Source of the DNA: Fennellomyces sp. T-0311 | Taxonomy: Eukaryota; Mucoromycota; Mucoromycetes; Mucorales; Lichtheimiaceae | Length of the DNA: 64,000 bases | Assembly (NCBI GenBank): GCA_025266875.1 | Contig: JALLLT010000007.1 | Span: 620,001-684,000 of the forward strand | Reading direction: 5' to 3' | Shown: in pieces, positions 1 to 11,266 of the stretch | Numbering within the stretch: position 1 is the first letter of the stretch | Layout: each line of letters begins with the position of its first letter | Notes under the pieces: model-generated | The model's input: the letters and a program-made list of their open reading frames with translations, nothing else | What the model was told of the DNA's origin: nothing | Database searches by the model: none | Program-made: the position numbers and the translations under genes

Positions 1-631
1 CGGAAGTGGCAGAATGTCGTATTCTAAATATTGAACATCAATATATTTCCTTTCCTGCCATTTCAATGACAACCTTTGTACCGGCAGCTGTCCTTGCAAT
101 GAAGGCTCTGACCACTCATTGGTATCGATGTCATACACGAGCGTAGAACGAGTGATTTTCATATGTTCACCTTGTCCACCATGAATAAGAAATCCATCCG
201 TTCCTGGTAAGTTTGCTGATGCAAAATATCCTAACGGCGCAGCATCTGACTCAATTTCCTCCCATGCCGGATTATCAATGCTCCAAGATTCGTAAAGCGC
301 GAGTCGATACATTGTATTAGTTGGTATCTCGTCATAATATAACTGGTTATCATCGTAGTATCGTTCAGTAATTCCACCGTAACAATAAAGAACGGCTGCA
401 TTTAATACACAATCTAGAAACGCACCAGTAAATTATTATGTAATTTTATTTATCCCATCTATAATAATGAAAACGATACTTACCAGTGGCCCAGCGTGAT
501 ATGGGAAGTTGCGAACGCTCATCCATTGGAAATGAAACTACAACAGTGACGAATAAAATAATTGCAGTTGACGATGGTGGGAGCATAAAATTGGAACGCA
601 AAGGGAAGAAGAAGAAAAGCCATGAAGACAT
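1..631 (-). CDS. Secreted kelch / galactose-oxidase-like beta-propeller protein (3' part outside window)
   Basis: Two exons on the minus strand, 631-484 and 413-1, joined by a GTAAGT...TAG intron; the reading frame leaves the window without a stop. The N-terminus is hydrophobic, with a stretch ending near TAIILFVTVVVS that reads as a signal peptide. After the splice the protein reads RWATDCVLNAAVLYCYGG, the typical start of a kelch blade (strand, then YGG), and a second blade follows with FLIHGGQGE and a VYDIDTNEW strand. Family knowledge: kelch-repeat secreted or wall-bound proteins with one N-terminal signal and sometimes a C-terminal membrane anchor are common in Mucoromycota, mostly without known substrate. 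The in-frame Met at codon 16 could be the start instead of codon 1. Catalytic copper ligands of galactose oxidase cannot be judged because the C-terminus is missing, so 'propeller protein' is safer than 'oxidase'. Confidence 0.75.
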
Positions 632-2479
632 GGATTATGCGCGACTGTAAAAAAAAAGGGCGTACAGCATCATTGGGTATGAAATATGGTATGTACTTTG
701 ACCCCTACTCTTATGTTCGCCTGTTTCTATGCAAGAAAAATTTCACGTTTTAAAATGACGTTCGTTTGTAAGAAAGGCATTTTTTTTTTTGCAGAGTTGG
801 CTCCGAGTATACATATGCCTGTGTTCTTGCTACATTGATAGTCAAGGATATGGTCAAGTAAAAAGCCGATACAGCATCCGAACAGGAGTTGAATTTCATC
901 GGAATACTGCTTTTGACTAGGGCGTATACTCCCCTTATTTTTTAAGTGCTGATGTTCGTAACATTGCTAAAGTGGCTGCATCGATTTTCTTGGAAGAAAG
1001 AGCATTATAGTTTGTTGTCGCTAAAGAATAAACATTTGTGTTATTTTACTTCCAACCAACTGCATCTAAAGTATGCGTATGCCTTTCTCCAAGCAGTGGC
1101 TAACTCTCTGAACTGCAGAACACAATTCGCACTATGCTTCCCGATTTAGCAAGATAAGCTTATAACTTACTCAATTATAAGGTACGTTTGCTATTGCAGC
1201 TCACCTATTTACATAGCACGTTTCTATTCACTTTAGCGTACGCTATATGCAATCGGGTTACAGATTTCCAATTACTCGGATACGCTAATGACAATTTGAT
1301 GTACAAAGTGCGCTACGTCATAGGAATGTTTTGGAAGTTACTTAAAAAAATAATCATGCGGCGGTTCCTGTCAGCTTGATTACGAAAATGCCAGCGGTGG
1401 CGTATGATGGGTGCTTATTACGCGCCTACTCAATAAGCCTATATTATTTAGAGATAAATGTAAGGCAGTAGTGTTTTCAAAGTACGTAAAGGTTCTTTAT
1501 ACGCAAATATTTGCCATATTAAGGACGCAACTGACCGCTCCCTCTTCATCTGACGCCGTATTCATGACATGCTTAATCATTGGAGCCTTCCTTTTTCTGG
1601 TACTTCCTCCGCGATGAGAGCACCGTTTTTCTTTATCCAATCATTTTGTTGTGTTAGGTATGGTGGCACCAATGTTAGTCCTTGTGCCGAAGTTCGAGAA
1701 TAGATACCGCCATAGGCTAATTGGGTATATCGTGGATGTAGAAATACTTACGTACCTGCTGGATTGTTTATAATTTTTTTTATCTAATGTAAATAAGGGG
1801 TGCCTTTGTACGTAACATTTAGACTTGCTTCTAAATGGAAGCGTAATATGCACAGCGGTTAATTCAGTCCTAACTGGAGATATACTCAGAAGGCATAGGT
1901 CGAGTATCACAAGTTTATGCCGGGCAGTCCACTATCTGACTACATGTAGCCCAGGGTTAGAAACTAATAAACGTATGTAAATTCACATGCAATACAAAAT
2001 CTACCGGATTTCTGTTTCTTTTGCTCAAATGAATGGTGCGATTGTGAGACAACTGTTTTTTTATCGCACGCCCCATTTTGATAAAGTTATACGTAATTTT
2101 GTTTAAAGAGTACTCTTGTTAGATAGTGAACGATAGTTCACAAAGATAAGTTTAGGAGTAAAAAAAAGATTTTGTAGATTCGGTGAGTTAACAAAAATAA
2201 TAGATCTTAGCGCTTTTGGTTTATTCAAATCAAAAAGTTGTCAAGGCTTTGCCTAATCTTTGTGTGTAAACAATGAGTATAAGTTAACGGCTTTATTCGC
2301 TCTGTAAAAGCGAGCTATTTATATGCGTTCGTACGCACTAATAAAGCAGTTGGAAGAAAAGACGAAAAGAGATGAAATATATGTATATTTACCGCGGAAT
2401 TTCACCACCCAAATCGGCAAAAATTGCTGTGTCAAGGATCATTTCTGTAGTATATGAGGCTTATTATCATAAATGAAAA
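632..2479. other. AT-rich intergenic stretch, no gene recognised
   Basis: Only short reading frames without start context, splice logic or recognisable domains. A frame near 1250-1300 contains LLGYANDN, which loosely recalls the YADD box of reverse transcriptases, but no flanking RT motifs are visible. The first part probably holds the promoter of the kelch gene. No RNA gene recognised. Confidence 0.4.
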
Positions 2480-4135
2480 AACTTATTATGTAAACATGTG
2501 AAATCTATAGCTCTTGCAAAATGTGCTTGCGGCATAACAATGAATATATTACCATCAGAAAAATCGTTATCCACAGCTTCGGTAGATTAGGCTTGTGGTA
2601 TTTAAGCCAACACATCATCTTCAAGAAGCCCGTTATGCACGGCTTTGGAAAACTCTGCTTGCGAAATACTAACCAACACACGGACTTCAATAAAATCGTC
2701 ACCCGTGATGGCATCATCACGAAATTGATCGGAAATTCTTGCCACGCTGTTAATTGACTTAGTAGTTTGGGAACAGAAGTTTCAGTCTTGATGCGATCGC
2801 GCTTTTTTGTTTTGTTAATGAATGCAAAAAGCGTGTAGATACACCATCTCGATCTTCCGGTTTCCGACACAATGACGAAATTTTTTGTGGGCTTGTTGAT
2901 AAAGCAAGGCTGCTGTGTGAAAAGGCGGAATATCCTTGGCTGACTCCAGCTGACTTGGCAGATTGCCCTCAATGGCAGACTGGTAAATACCTTTGGCAGG
3001 ATCCTACTGACGTGGCTTCGACGACTTGTTTTCAGTAGCATGTTGACAATCATTCTTGTCTGGAACCGATCGACTTTGTTTTGGCGGATAGCTTTCAATA
3101 CCACACTGATAAACATCCTTCGATGACTCTTGTTTATGTTGTTTCGACAAATTGTTTCCAATAACTTGCTCATAAACATCCTGACTGGTATTGTCTGATT
3201 TTGCTTGGATAGCTCCCTTTTAGTAGTTTTTTGATAAACATTCTCGGTGTGGACCTTGAAAGTACCAAGGTAATAAAATTCGAGGTTATATTCTGTAGAC
3301 GTTCTTTCAATAGCTTGCTTTGTTAAACATACCTTGAAAGTTTCAAGCTCATAAGCATCATTGGCATAGAATGTAAAAATGTCAAGAACATTAGCGTCCG
3401 GGATTAATTCTTGCGGACATTCCTTCGGCGGTGGCATGTTTTCAATAGCATATTGGTAAGCATCCTCGGCATCAAGCACAATGAAAGCTTCAAGTTCATC
3501 AACACCCTGGATCAGCTCCTGCTGATCATGCTTTCATGACTTGCTTACAGTAGCTTGCTTATGAAGATCATCTGACGGCACCTGTCGATACTGCACCGAT
3601 GGTTTATTTTCAATGGCTTGTGGATAAACGTACTTGCAGGCTCCTGATGGCATTGCTTCGGCGGATGGCTTTCAATAACTTGTTGATAAGCTTCATTGGC
3701 TGGCACCGGTTGACGTTGCTGTGGTAGATTACTTTCAGTAGTACAGTGACGAGCATTCTTGACTAGCTCCTGCTGACATTGCTCCGATGACTTTCTTTCA
3801 ATAGCATTATGGTATGCTTTCTTGGTACAGAGCTTGTATGTTTTAAGTACATAGGGGTCTTTGTAGATCATGAACGTGGCACCCTTGAAAGTTGCAACTC
3901 AATAGCATCTTTGAGTAATTCTTGAGAGAATTCCTTCGGTGAATGGCTTTCAATAGCATACCTTGAAAGATTCAATCTCGTATTCATCATCGTCATAGAG
4001 CTTGAAATTTGCAATTACAGAGGTACTCTTGGTTAATGGATGCAGGTATTTTTCAGAAGGCTTGTTTTCAATAGCATGTTGATTAGAATTCTCGGTATCG
4101 GCGGCGTCGAAAGTTTTTGGGCACATGGTCCGGTA
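2480..4135 (-). pseudogene. Decayed gene for a protein built of about 21-residue tandem repeats
   Basis: Read on the minus strand across all three frames, this region encodes about 14 imperfect repeats. Examples in order: NSNQHAIENKPSEKY, RYAIESHSPKEFSQELLK, KAYHNAIERKSSEQCQQEL, EAYQQVIESHPPKQCHQEP, DAYQYAIENMPPPKECPQEL, DVYEQVIGNNLSKQ, DVYQCGIESYPPKQ, GIYQSAIEGNLPSQ. The core is xxYQxAIExxPPKQxxQE. A second unit type recurs twice, LYDDDEYEIESFKVC and FYANDAYELETFKVC. The repeats are interrupted by in-frame stops (for example near 3535 and 3015) and by single-base frame changes (near 3200), so the gene looks dead unless unusual splicing rescues it. No known domain is recognised; the pattern recalls short helical repeats. 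The 5' end is unclear: in-frame coding fades above about 4135. Confidence 0.55.
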
Positions 4136-6100
4136 CGCTGCCTGTGTAAATATAACATGATACTGTAACGTTTAGGGTCTCAAGTAGACCACTGCATCTT
4201 TCGGCGATGGTGTCGAGAGGCGAAAAGATAAGACTGAAATGGAAGGCTATTGTTTCAAAAGTAATACAAGTCGTAAAAAAGGTTATTACAGGTTGTGAAA
4301 AGAAGTTGTGTGGCTGTAGTAAGACGAAAGCGTCTCCTATATATGCTTGGATGAGATCGATAAGAAAAGGCACACGCCATCACATGCAAAACATGTCAAA
4401 AGCAAGCTTGCAATATCGGAGTAGCGGTAAGCGGCCTACAATTTGATAGATATGTGCATATGACCAGAGTTTGGGATAATAGCCATCACCTAGCCCTCAT
4501 GAAAGGTGAGAAAGATCAACCACGCTCAATAATTAGCGATTAATTACGGCCATCTAAGCTATTACCTCGGATATATTACGACCTTTTAAAGCTGGTATAT
4601 GATGGCTGCTCGTGAATTCATTTAGTAGCATATAGTAATGCTTGCGTGGGATAGTATTTCACGTATGGTACCCTTTCTCATTATAAAAGATGAGTTCTAC
4701 ATATCCAGTCGCAAAGCGTAATTTATATTACAAGAAAAAGTAATCCGTCACCTATTACAGTGCGAATTGCTCCTTATTACTACATATTATCCTGCACGCA
4801 AGTTATATATGGCAGAACAGCATTAGATAGACTAACGAGGCCAATCACCCGAGATGATTAACAGCTTTACACCATTACTACATTATCCTTGAAACTTACC
4901 GGGCATTTCATGGAGCGCCATACTTGGGCGATAATCTCAGCTTAATGAAATCAATAATATTGATCCTGATACGTCGGAATGGGGTAAGAGGTTCATCGTG
5001 AGGGGAACTCATTGTGGTCACTGCGGCCAAATGTATCGCTGTGGCAGGGCTGACATCACGATTAAAGGCGGTGTACTGTGCTTGTGTTGCTGACCAGGAC
5101 AGGTTGCAGCATTGTAAAGTATCATATACGCGGCGCCATCGTCTTTTGCTGAACAGAGTGCAACATGCGGCACCAAAACAATCAAGAGCAACTTGTGAGA
5201 GCGAACTAAAGTTCAACTGATGCAACTTCCGATTAGGGCTATTTGAGTCAGTCAAAGCTGTTGGGAAATAGGCTTCAGAAGCCTCGTAAATTTAGCCCGG
5301 CTGAACCCAAAAATAGCTAGATTCATCTCCGCGTGCCGGGCGATACCTGTGCTTCAACGCAGGGAACAATAAATCTGAGCAATTTGCCATCGAGGCATCA
5401 AGAGTATATAAAACTCTGGGAAAAGAGGATCGCGAGTTGCTTGGGGCTCGAGCAGGCGAATCCACAAGGCCTACGACGGAAAAAGAAGCGAAAAAAATGT
5501 GGAACGAGCTCATTGGTAACTTTAGAAATCATCACCTTTGGGGAAGGCAATACCGCAAAGCACGTTGTATACTCTGTCAAAGTTCTCGCACTTGTGCCGC
5601 ATCCATGCGTTTTTCCTGTATCCCCGTTTGATCCTATTGAGACTCCTGTTGATCTGCTTGCTGCGCGGCTGTATTTGGTGTTCTGTCAATGCAAGCCACG
5701 ATCCTTCCGTCATCACACCATTTGAAAGGGTACTTGACATCTGCTCTTTGGGTGAGCACTCGGAAGACCGTGCGACATATTCTCTGCGGATCCCTTCTTT
5801 CATGTATTTCAGATCTCTCCTTTAAGCAGCCTAAGCATTCGTACCGATAATCTTGTTTGGATGTGATGGCCCTCGTTTCACCATACGCACTCTGAACATG
5901 AGCTAACACATCTGTGGCACTCCTTGGTATATGTATTGTGGGAGGAGGGATCAGATGAGTGAATCTCGTCCATGTTCGAGGAAAATCAGTTGCAAAAAAA
6001 AGCAGCAAACATGCTCTTCAAAGTCATCCGAGCATATGGTATGATATCACTGATATACAGTAGCTACTTAGCTGGCTTTTACTTTACTTTGGATGCCAAT
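4136..6100. other. Gene-poor stretch with possible decayed transposon coding pieces
   Basis: Several moderately long frames exist on both strands. The most protein-like are on the minus strand at 6008-5634 (containing DYRYECLGCLKERSEIHERR) and 5255-4908, with a plus-strand frame at 5437-5631 (containing WNELIGNFRNHHLWGRQYRK). The Cys spacing and basic content could fit a transposase DNA-binding domain, but I cannot assign a family. No complete gene model, RNA gene or clear terminal inverted repeats were seen. Confidence 0.25.
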
Positions 6101-6570
6101 CAAAACCATCAGCAGTAAGTACCACAGCACGATTGATAGTCAACTGATACTGTGCGATGTATAATACATCCGTGCTGCTCCAAGATAAAGATTGTCGATG
6201 TATATTTACAATGTCAATCAACCAAAAGATATACTATGTACGACTCGAGTATAAAGACTTTGAATTGTCTTTCCGTTTCATGTAGCTATCTGCTACTATC
6301 CCCAGAGAATCTCTTTACGCATATAAAGGTTGCGGAACCAAACACAGAAGTCAGGTACTTTATCTCTGTTTTCCGCACATTTCACTTTTGACGATGAGCT
6401 AATATGTTGTTTCCGCAGCTACGATACGTTTTTATTAGAAGAAAGCGCCTTAGGCACCGACTGGCTCTCGGAATCGGAATTTCCCACGCTTCCTTCTGTC
6501 GCTTTTTTTCCAACCACCGCACTTTCCGCTTTTTTGTCCCTCTTCCTTCTTTTTATATTTCCCCACACGC
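6101..6570. promoter_or_regulatory. Upstream region of the BCKDHB gene
   Basis: Noncoding stretch before the start codon at 6571. It becomes pyrimidine-rich from about 6480, and a TTTTTATATTT element lies about 20-30 bp before the ATG. No other feature recognised. Confidence 0.35.
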
Positions 6571-8102
6571 ATGTCATTCATATCCAAAGTCGCTCGCCGC
6601 TCAATATCCATTAGAGTCTCACAGGTGAGTCTTTATTGTTTTTTTTTTTTCATTTTTTCTGTCGCTAAATTTTTTAAAGCAGAAACGTGGCTATGCTGCT
6701 GGTACAGCGCAGCCTCAAGACGGGATACAGCAAGGTGTCGCGTACTCACATTTGCTGAAACGTGCCCCAGAAGAGGCCTTACGTAATCCAGAGTTGGCGC
6801 ATATCAGTGCGATCAGTGGTAGGGAATGCATGCAGTTAAATTTCAGCGTTGTACTAATCGAAAAAAAAAATCCAGGTGAAACACGCAAAATGAATTTGTT
6901 CCAAGCTGTCAATGACGCCATGTCGATTGCCCTTGCCACAGATGATAATGCAGGTAAAATTGTAATTCTCCATACATGCGGAAAAAAAGATGATTAAAAG
7001 TGCTATAATCAGTTGTCTTTGGTGAGGATGTTTCCTTTGGTGGTGTGTTCCGAGCAACGACTGGTCTCGCTGAGAAGTTTGGCAAGGATCGGGTGTTCAA
7101 TACACCTTTAACGGAACAAGGCATTGCTGGATTTGGTATTGGTATGGCAGCTGTGGGACATACAGCCATTGCAGAAATCCAGTTTGCAGATTATATCTTC
7201 CCTGCATTCGATCAGGTAAAACGTTAATATTGTGTACCGAATCTTGGGCTCACAGGCGCATGAAACATTTAGCTTGTCAATGAAGCTGCCAAATATAGAT
7301 ACCGATCAGGAAACCAGTTTAATGTTGGTGGTTTGACGGTCCGTGCCCCATGCTCAGCCGTTGGTCATGGTGGTCACTACCATTCCCAAAGTCCCGAAGC
7401 CTACTTTGCCCACTGTCCCGGTTTGAAGGTGAGATTGATACGATACGATACCATACGATGGATGATACTAATATGTGCATTAAGATTGTCACACCTCGCA
7501 GTCCTATCCAGGCCAAGGGTCTCTTGCTCGCATCAATCCGTGACCGTAACCCCGTCATTTTCTTTGAACCCAAAAACTTATACCGTGCTGCAGGTAAAAT
7601 GACATCATTCTTCCCAACAGGAGAATGGACTTACTAAAGAAAATATGTATATATATATATAGTGGAAGAAGTTCCAGTAGCAGACTACGAGCTACCCTTG
7701 GGCAAGGCCGAAGTGGTGAAGCGAGGCAAAGACGTGACCGTCGTAGGCTACGGTGCACAAATGTACACCTTAGAAAACGCGATCCAGCTTGCAGAAAAGA
7801 AGATGCCAGGCCTTAGCTGTGAATTGATTGACTTGCGTACCCTAGTTCCCTGGGATGTTGAAACGGTTGTTGAATCGGTCAACAAGACCGGCCGCCTGGT
7901 CATTGCCCATGAAGCGCCCAAGTCTAGCGGTATGGGTGCAGAAATTGCTTCCACAATCTTGGAGCGATGCTTCCTGCGGTTAGAAGCACCCATCCAGCGT
8001 GTATGCGGTTGGGATACCCCCTTCCCCTTGGTCTTTGAAAAGTTCTATATGCCCAGCATGATCCGTTGCTATGATGCCATCAAAAAATCTGTCGACTACT
8101 AA
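6571..8102 (+). CDS. BCKDHB: Branched-chain alpha-keto acid dehydrogenase E1 subunit beta (mitochondrial)
   Basis: Seven exons: 6571-6624, 6680-6818, 6876-6953, 7013-7215, 7273-7428, 7485-7593 and 7663-8102, giving 392 residues, close to the family length. With E1 alpha and thiamine diphosphate the product decarboxylates the keto acids of Leu, Ile and Val in the mitochondrial matrix. Diagnostic stretches in order: [119 protein letters not shown] and the terminal [11 protein letters not shown]. The N-terminal 18 residues ([18 protein letters not shown]) are basic and hydroxylated, as in mitochondrial presequences. Exon 2 begins at a NAGNAG acceptor (AAAG/CAG), so one Gln may be optional. The gene converges with the nucleotidyltransferase gene, 167 bp away. 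It is distinguished from pyruvate dehydrogenase E1 beta by the KYRYRSG and HSQSPEA stretches. Confidence 0.96.
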
Positions 8103-8269
8103 AATAAACTTTTGCACTGCAGTTTTGTACTTTTTTGTTCGGGGTTCTTTTAGTTGCAACTGTGGCAACGCACCATGGTGAAGATGCAAGTAAATATAAA
8201 ATAAAGAGTGGAGAAAGTAAGCTGTGTACGCTAAAGGGGTAACATATAGAAGGCATTGCATATGTGCTT

Positions 8270-11152
8270 TCACATCGCGATGCCTCTGTAAGCAACAAGA
8301 CGTCGCGTTTCATAGGTTCGGGTAATAATCATATCTTGCAGCTCGAATCGTGGTGGAAGATCCTCATTAAGACCTCCCACTACACGAACAAGCCATTCCC
8401 TGACCGGCATATACTCACCATCACCACTCGTGACCTCATATCGGATCGTGATGACTTCGAAACCGGATAGTTCCATAGCTTCAACGATATCCAACTTGTC
8501 CACGTAATACGGCATCTCCAGCAATTTCAGCGTTGCTCTCTTTGGCTTGTTTTCAACCTCGCGATAATTCTGGTAATGCAAGGCAGGCTCAAGTGTGGCA
8601 CCAGTCGGAAGTCGAGATGCATCAAAGTTAGGGAACGGTTCGGGTACGTTACGCGTTCCATACTGTTTCGCGACATGTTCCTCTTTGCTGACCTCCCGCT
8701 TTCCATTGGTTGCACTCGATATGTTGTGGAAGTGCGTGTCTGGCAACGGTTGGAATGGTGGCTCAAGTACCGTGGAGAGATCATCCACAACCTTATCACT
8801 TGTTTCATACTCTTCGTCAGAATACTCCTCCTCTTCATCTTCACTTTCGTCGATAGAGTACTCCTCCTCCTCCTCTTCGTCTTCGTCTTCATAATTGCTG
8901 CCACTTTCTGGATCGAGATACTCCTGCTCTGACTTGACTGTATTGGATTCGTAGGATATGGGTGAAGGGTGACTCTCGCTACCCACATCTTCAGTGATAG
9001 TGTGGTTTCTTCCTTTGGATGACAGACCAGGGTCGACGGTTTCGATTAACCCAACGGTACCAACTGACTGTCGAATGGAAATTCCACGTTCCTTTTCTCT
9101 CTTGTTATAATTTGGTGGGGGCTTTCTGATTTCTATCGCTCTCGTTCGCTGTGGTTGGGTTAGCGTGGGAACACTCAATGTAGGGATTGGCGAGCATATA
9201 GCATCGAAACTGGAACCCGATTTCAGCATGCGGTAGGCGCGTTTAAATTCGTCCATGATCCGGTCAAAACCATCTTGCGTACACGTTCCACTAGGAAAGG
9301 AGATAAGTAACTTCCATTGCAAAAAGGTCGCAAACTTACGCAATGTTACGTTCAGTGATAAACGGATCTTGCACTGCAAAAACGGTCTTTTTGTTCTTCC
9401 ACTTGCGTTGCTTCGTGATAGTCTCTCCTTTTAAAATGGATACCGCACGATTGTAGTCATGCTCATTACTATAATACCCGAAGAATCCGAGTAAAAGTTC
9501 ACCGAGAGACTGAGTATTGTGACATCTCCATGTCGTTGCCTTGAACGCACTTTTGACCTTTTGCGACTCGGATTCATCGGGCTTCAGCACGGTGACACAA
9601 GTATGGAACCTGACATTGAACGTTCTGGGGTCGTTACGGTAACACGTCTTCTTTTCCTCACTATGGTATCGACATGCTGGGTTTCCGCAGTTATTGAATC
9701 CCAGGTTCTGAAGATTGGGTATGACTGGGGGATCACAAGTCATCAAATAGAACAGACCCATCAAGACGTAGGTATAGCTACTGATGGTATCCTTTGATGC
9801 TATATAAACGAAAAATAGAGACTTAGCACTCGTTGTTGCCATGGCTTCTATGTTACTTACAGGAATTGATGTCACGCTTCTTGACAAACGTTTTGACTGC
9901 GTAAAGGAATGGGCGGACGCGTGGTTCAAGGTAAACATACTCCTTGATCAGCCTAGAATTCTCGACACCCATATCGTGCTGCGTGTTGATATCGCCCTTG
10001 AGGTTCATCCACCGGTCTTCAAACTTGCATATCGGAACTGTTGCCTTGGTGATGGGTATCACGTCGACCATGCCAATGCGTCTCAGCAGTGCAGCGATAC
10101 AATTCATGTTATAGTACGAGCCATATTCGCGCTGTCTTTTATCAAGGCAGTAAAGATCCTTGCGAAACAGATGTTCAGGAACTATAATGCATAGATCCAA
10201 GTCGGACTCGGCAAAGTCTAGACCAGTCGCGGATGATCTATATGATGCCTCAGATTTTCTCTCAAAATCATGCGCCATTAAAAGCTTACCCGAAAAGTTC
10301 GACGCGTAATTGAACTTTTGGAAACCTGTTGGTGAGCGCACTAGCGATTTTTTTCACCAGTTTCTGTCGATTGCTTACAACGTTACGCGATGGCACACAG
10401 CGCTATTTATAAACACACTTGTGAGCTATTCGCAAAAAAAAGACAGCTCCTCTCTCTGCTTACTTTGAACAGCTCTTGTATCTCAACGGTAAGGCTTCCA
10501 TAGGGTTGGTATTCGGCTGCCTGTCGATTCATCAGTTACCGGGTTCCGACCCAATCATGAAGAACCTTACCTGAACGTTCAAGTGTGCTTTTGGGGCGGC
10601 AGGAGGTGTAATAGGCTGCACGGGTGATCGAAAGGAAACGGGTGAAGAGAGAAAAGAAGTTTCACTTGGGCGCGAGATCGCTGACTGTTTTTTCAGGGCC
10701 GGTTTTGCAAGTATGCTGGGGTTGGTTTCAAATGCTACGGCGAAGAACGGCGGGTAAATCACCAATAACTCCTGGAACGGGTCGACCCTGTGCATCTCTG
10801 GGAAGATTTCTGCCGAATAGCGCTCGTCCTGCAAATACTGCGCAGCCGTCAAGAGTTCATATCCCCACGACTGAAACCCCGTCCAGCTGTCTCGTTCGTT
10901 GCGACGTCCAGGTGCATAGCTTTTTAAAAAATTAATGAGGCTGCCATAGCGTTGCAGAATAACCTTGAATTGATCTCTGGTGGTCGAATTGCCCAGAAGG
11001 TGCGGTATCACCTCAAGAAGTGGAGCGACTTGAGGCCACGATCGATTGTGATTCTTGGCCCCTTTCACGTATGATCGCTTCCACGTCAGTTCTTTGCAAA
11101 GCTCCAACACCACATCCTCGTCGTAATTTGCAGTAATGTACCGTGAATACAT
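8270..11152 (-). CDS. Cid1-family non-canonical poly(A)/poly(U) polymerase
   Basis: Six exons on the minus strand: 11152-10571, 10520-10464, 10363-10290, 10237-9861, 9799-9340 and 9290-8270; 856 residues. The catalytic nucleotidyltransferase core spans residues about 220-360: FGSSATGLDFAESDLDL carries the GS motif and the two metal-binding aspartates, and the third is probably in GDINTQHDMGVEN. A PAP-associated domain follows with SSYTYVLMGLFYL and DPPVIPNLQNLG, then LGELLLGFFGYYSNE. The first 190 residues look like a separate helical domain. The C-terminal part has a long Asp/Glu/Tyr/Ser-rich tract (about 8785-8920) and a final folded segment. Between the PAP-domain motifs lies a Cys/His-containing insert (CGNPACRYHSEEKKTC). 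Such enzymes add A or U tails to RNA for decay or silencing; adenylyl versus uridylyl preference cannot be read here. It shares a 114-bp divergent promoter with MLH1. Confidence 0.85.
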
Positions 11153-11266
11153 GCACTTCGCTACTTCAGCTGAAACAAGGAAAAGGAGCTTCTGGCTCTC
11201 TTTTAGCTGTCACTTAAATTTAAGGAAAGCCTGCTTTAAAAAGCTTAAACCCTGCACCTCCGCCAC
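11153..11266. promoter_or_regulatory. Short bidirectional promoter between nucleotidyltransferase gene and MLH1
   Basis: Only 114 bp separate the two start codons of divergently transcribed genes, so 5' UTRs and core promoters must lie within this segment or overlap the genes. It holds A/T-rich stretches (for example ACTTAAATTTAAGG near 11212) but no canonical TATA box for either gene. Confidence 0.6.

Noticed and set aside
1188..1379. LLGYANDN resembling a reverse-transcriptase YADD box
   Set aside because: No other RT motif within a kilobase in any frame; a single eight-residue similarity is expected by chance.
7319..7637. Overlapping frames on both strands in the BCKDHB interior
   Set aside because: Shadows of BCKDHB exons 5 and 6 and introns; spliced protein matches the family fully.
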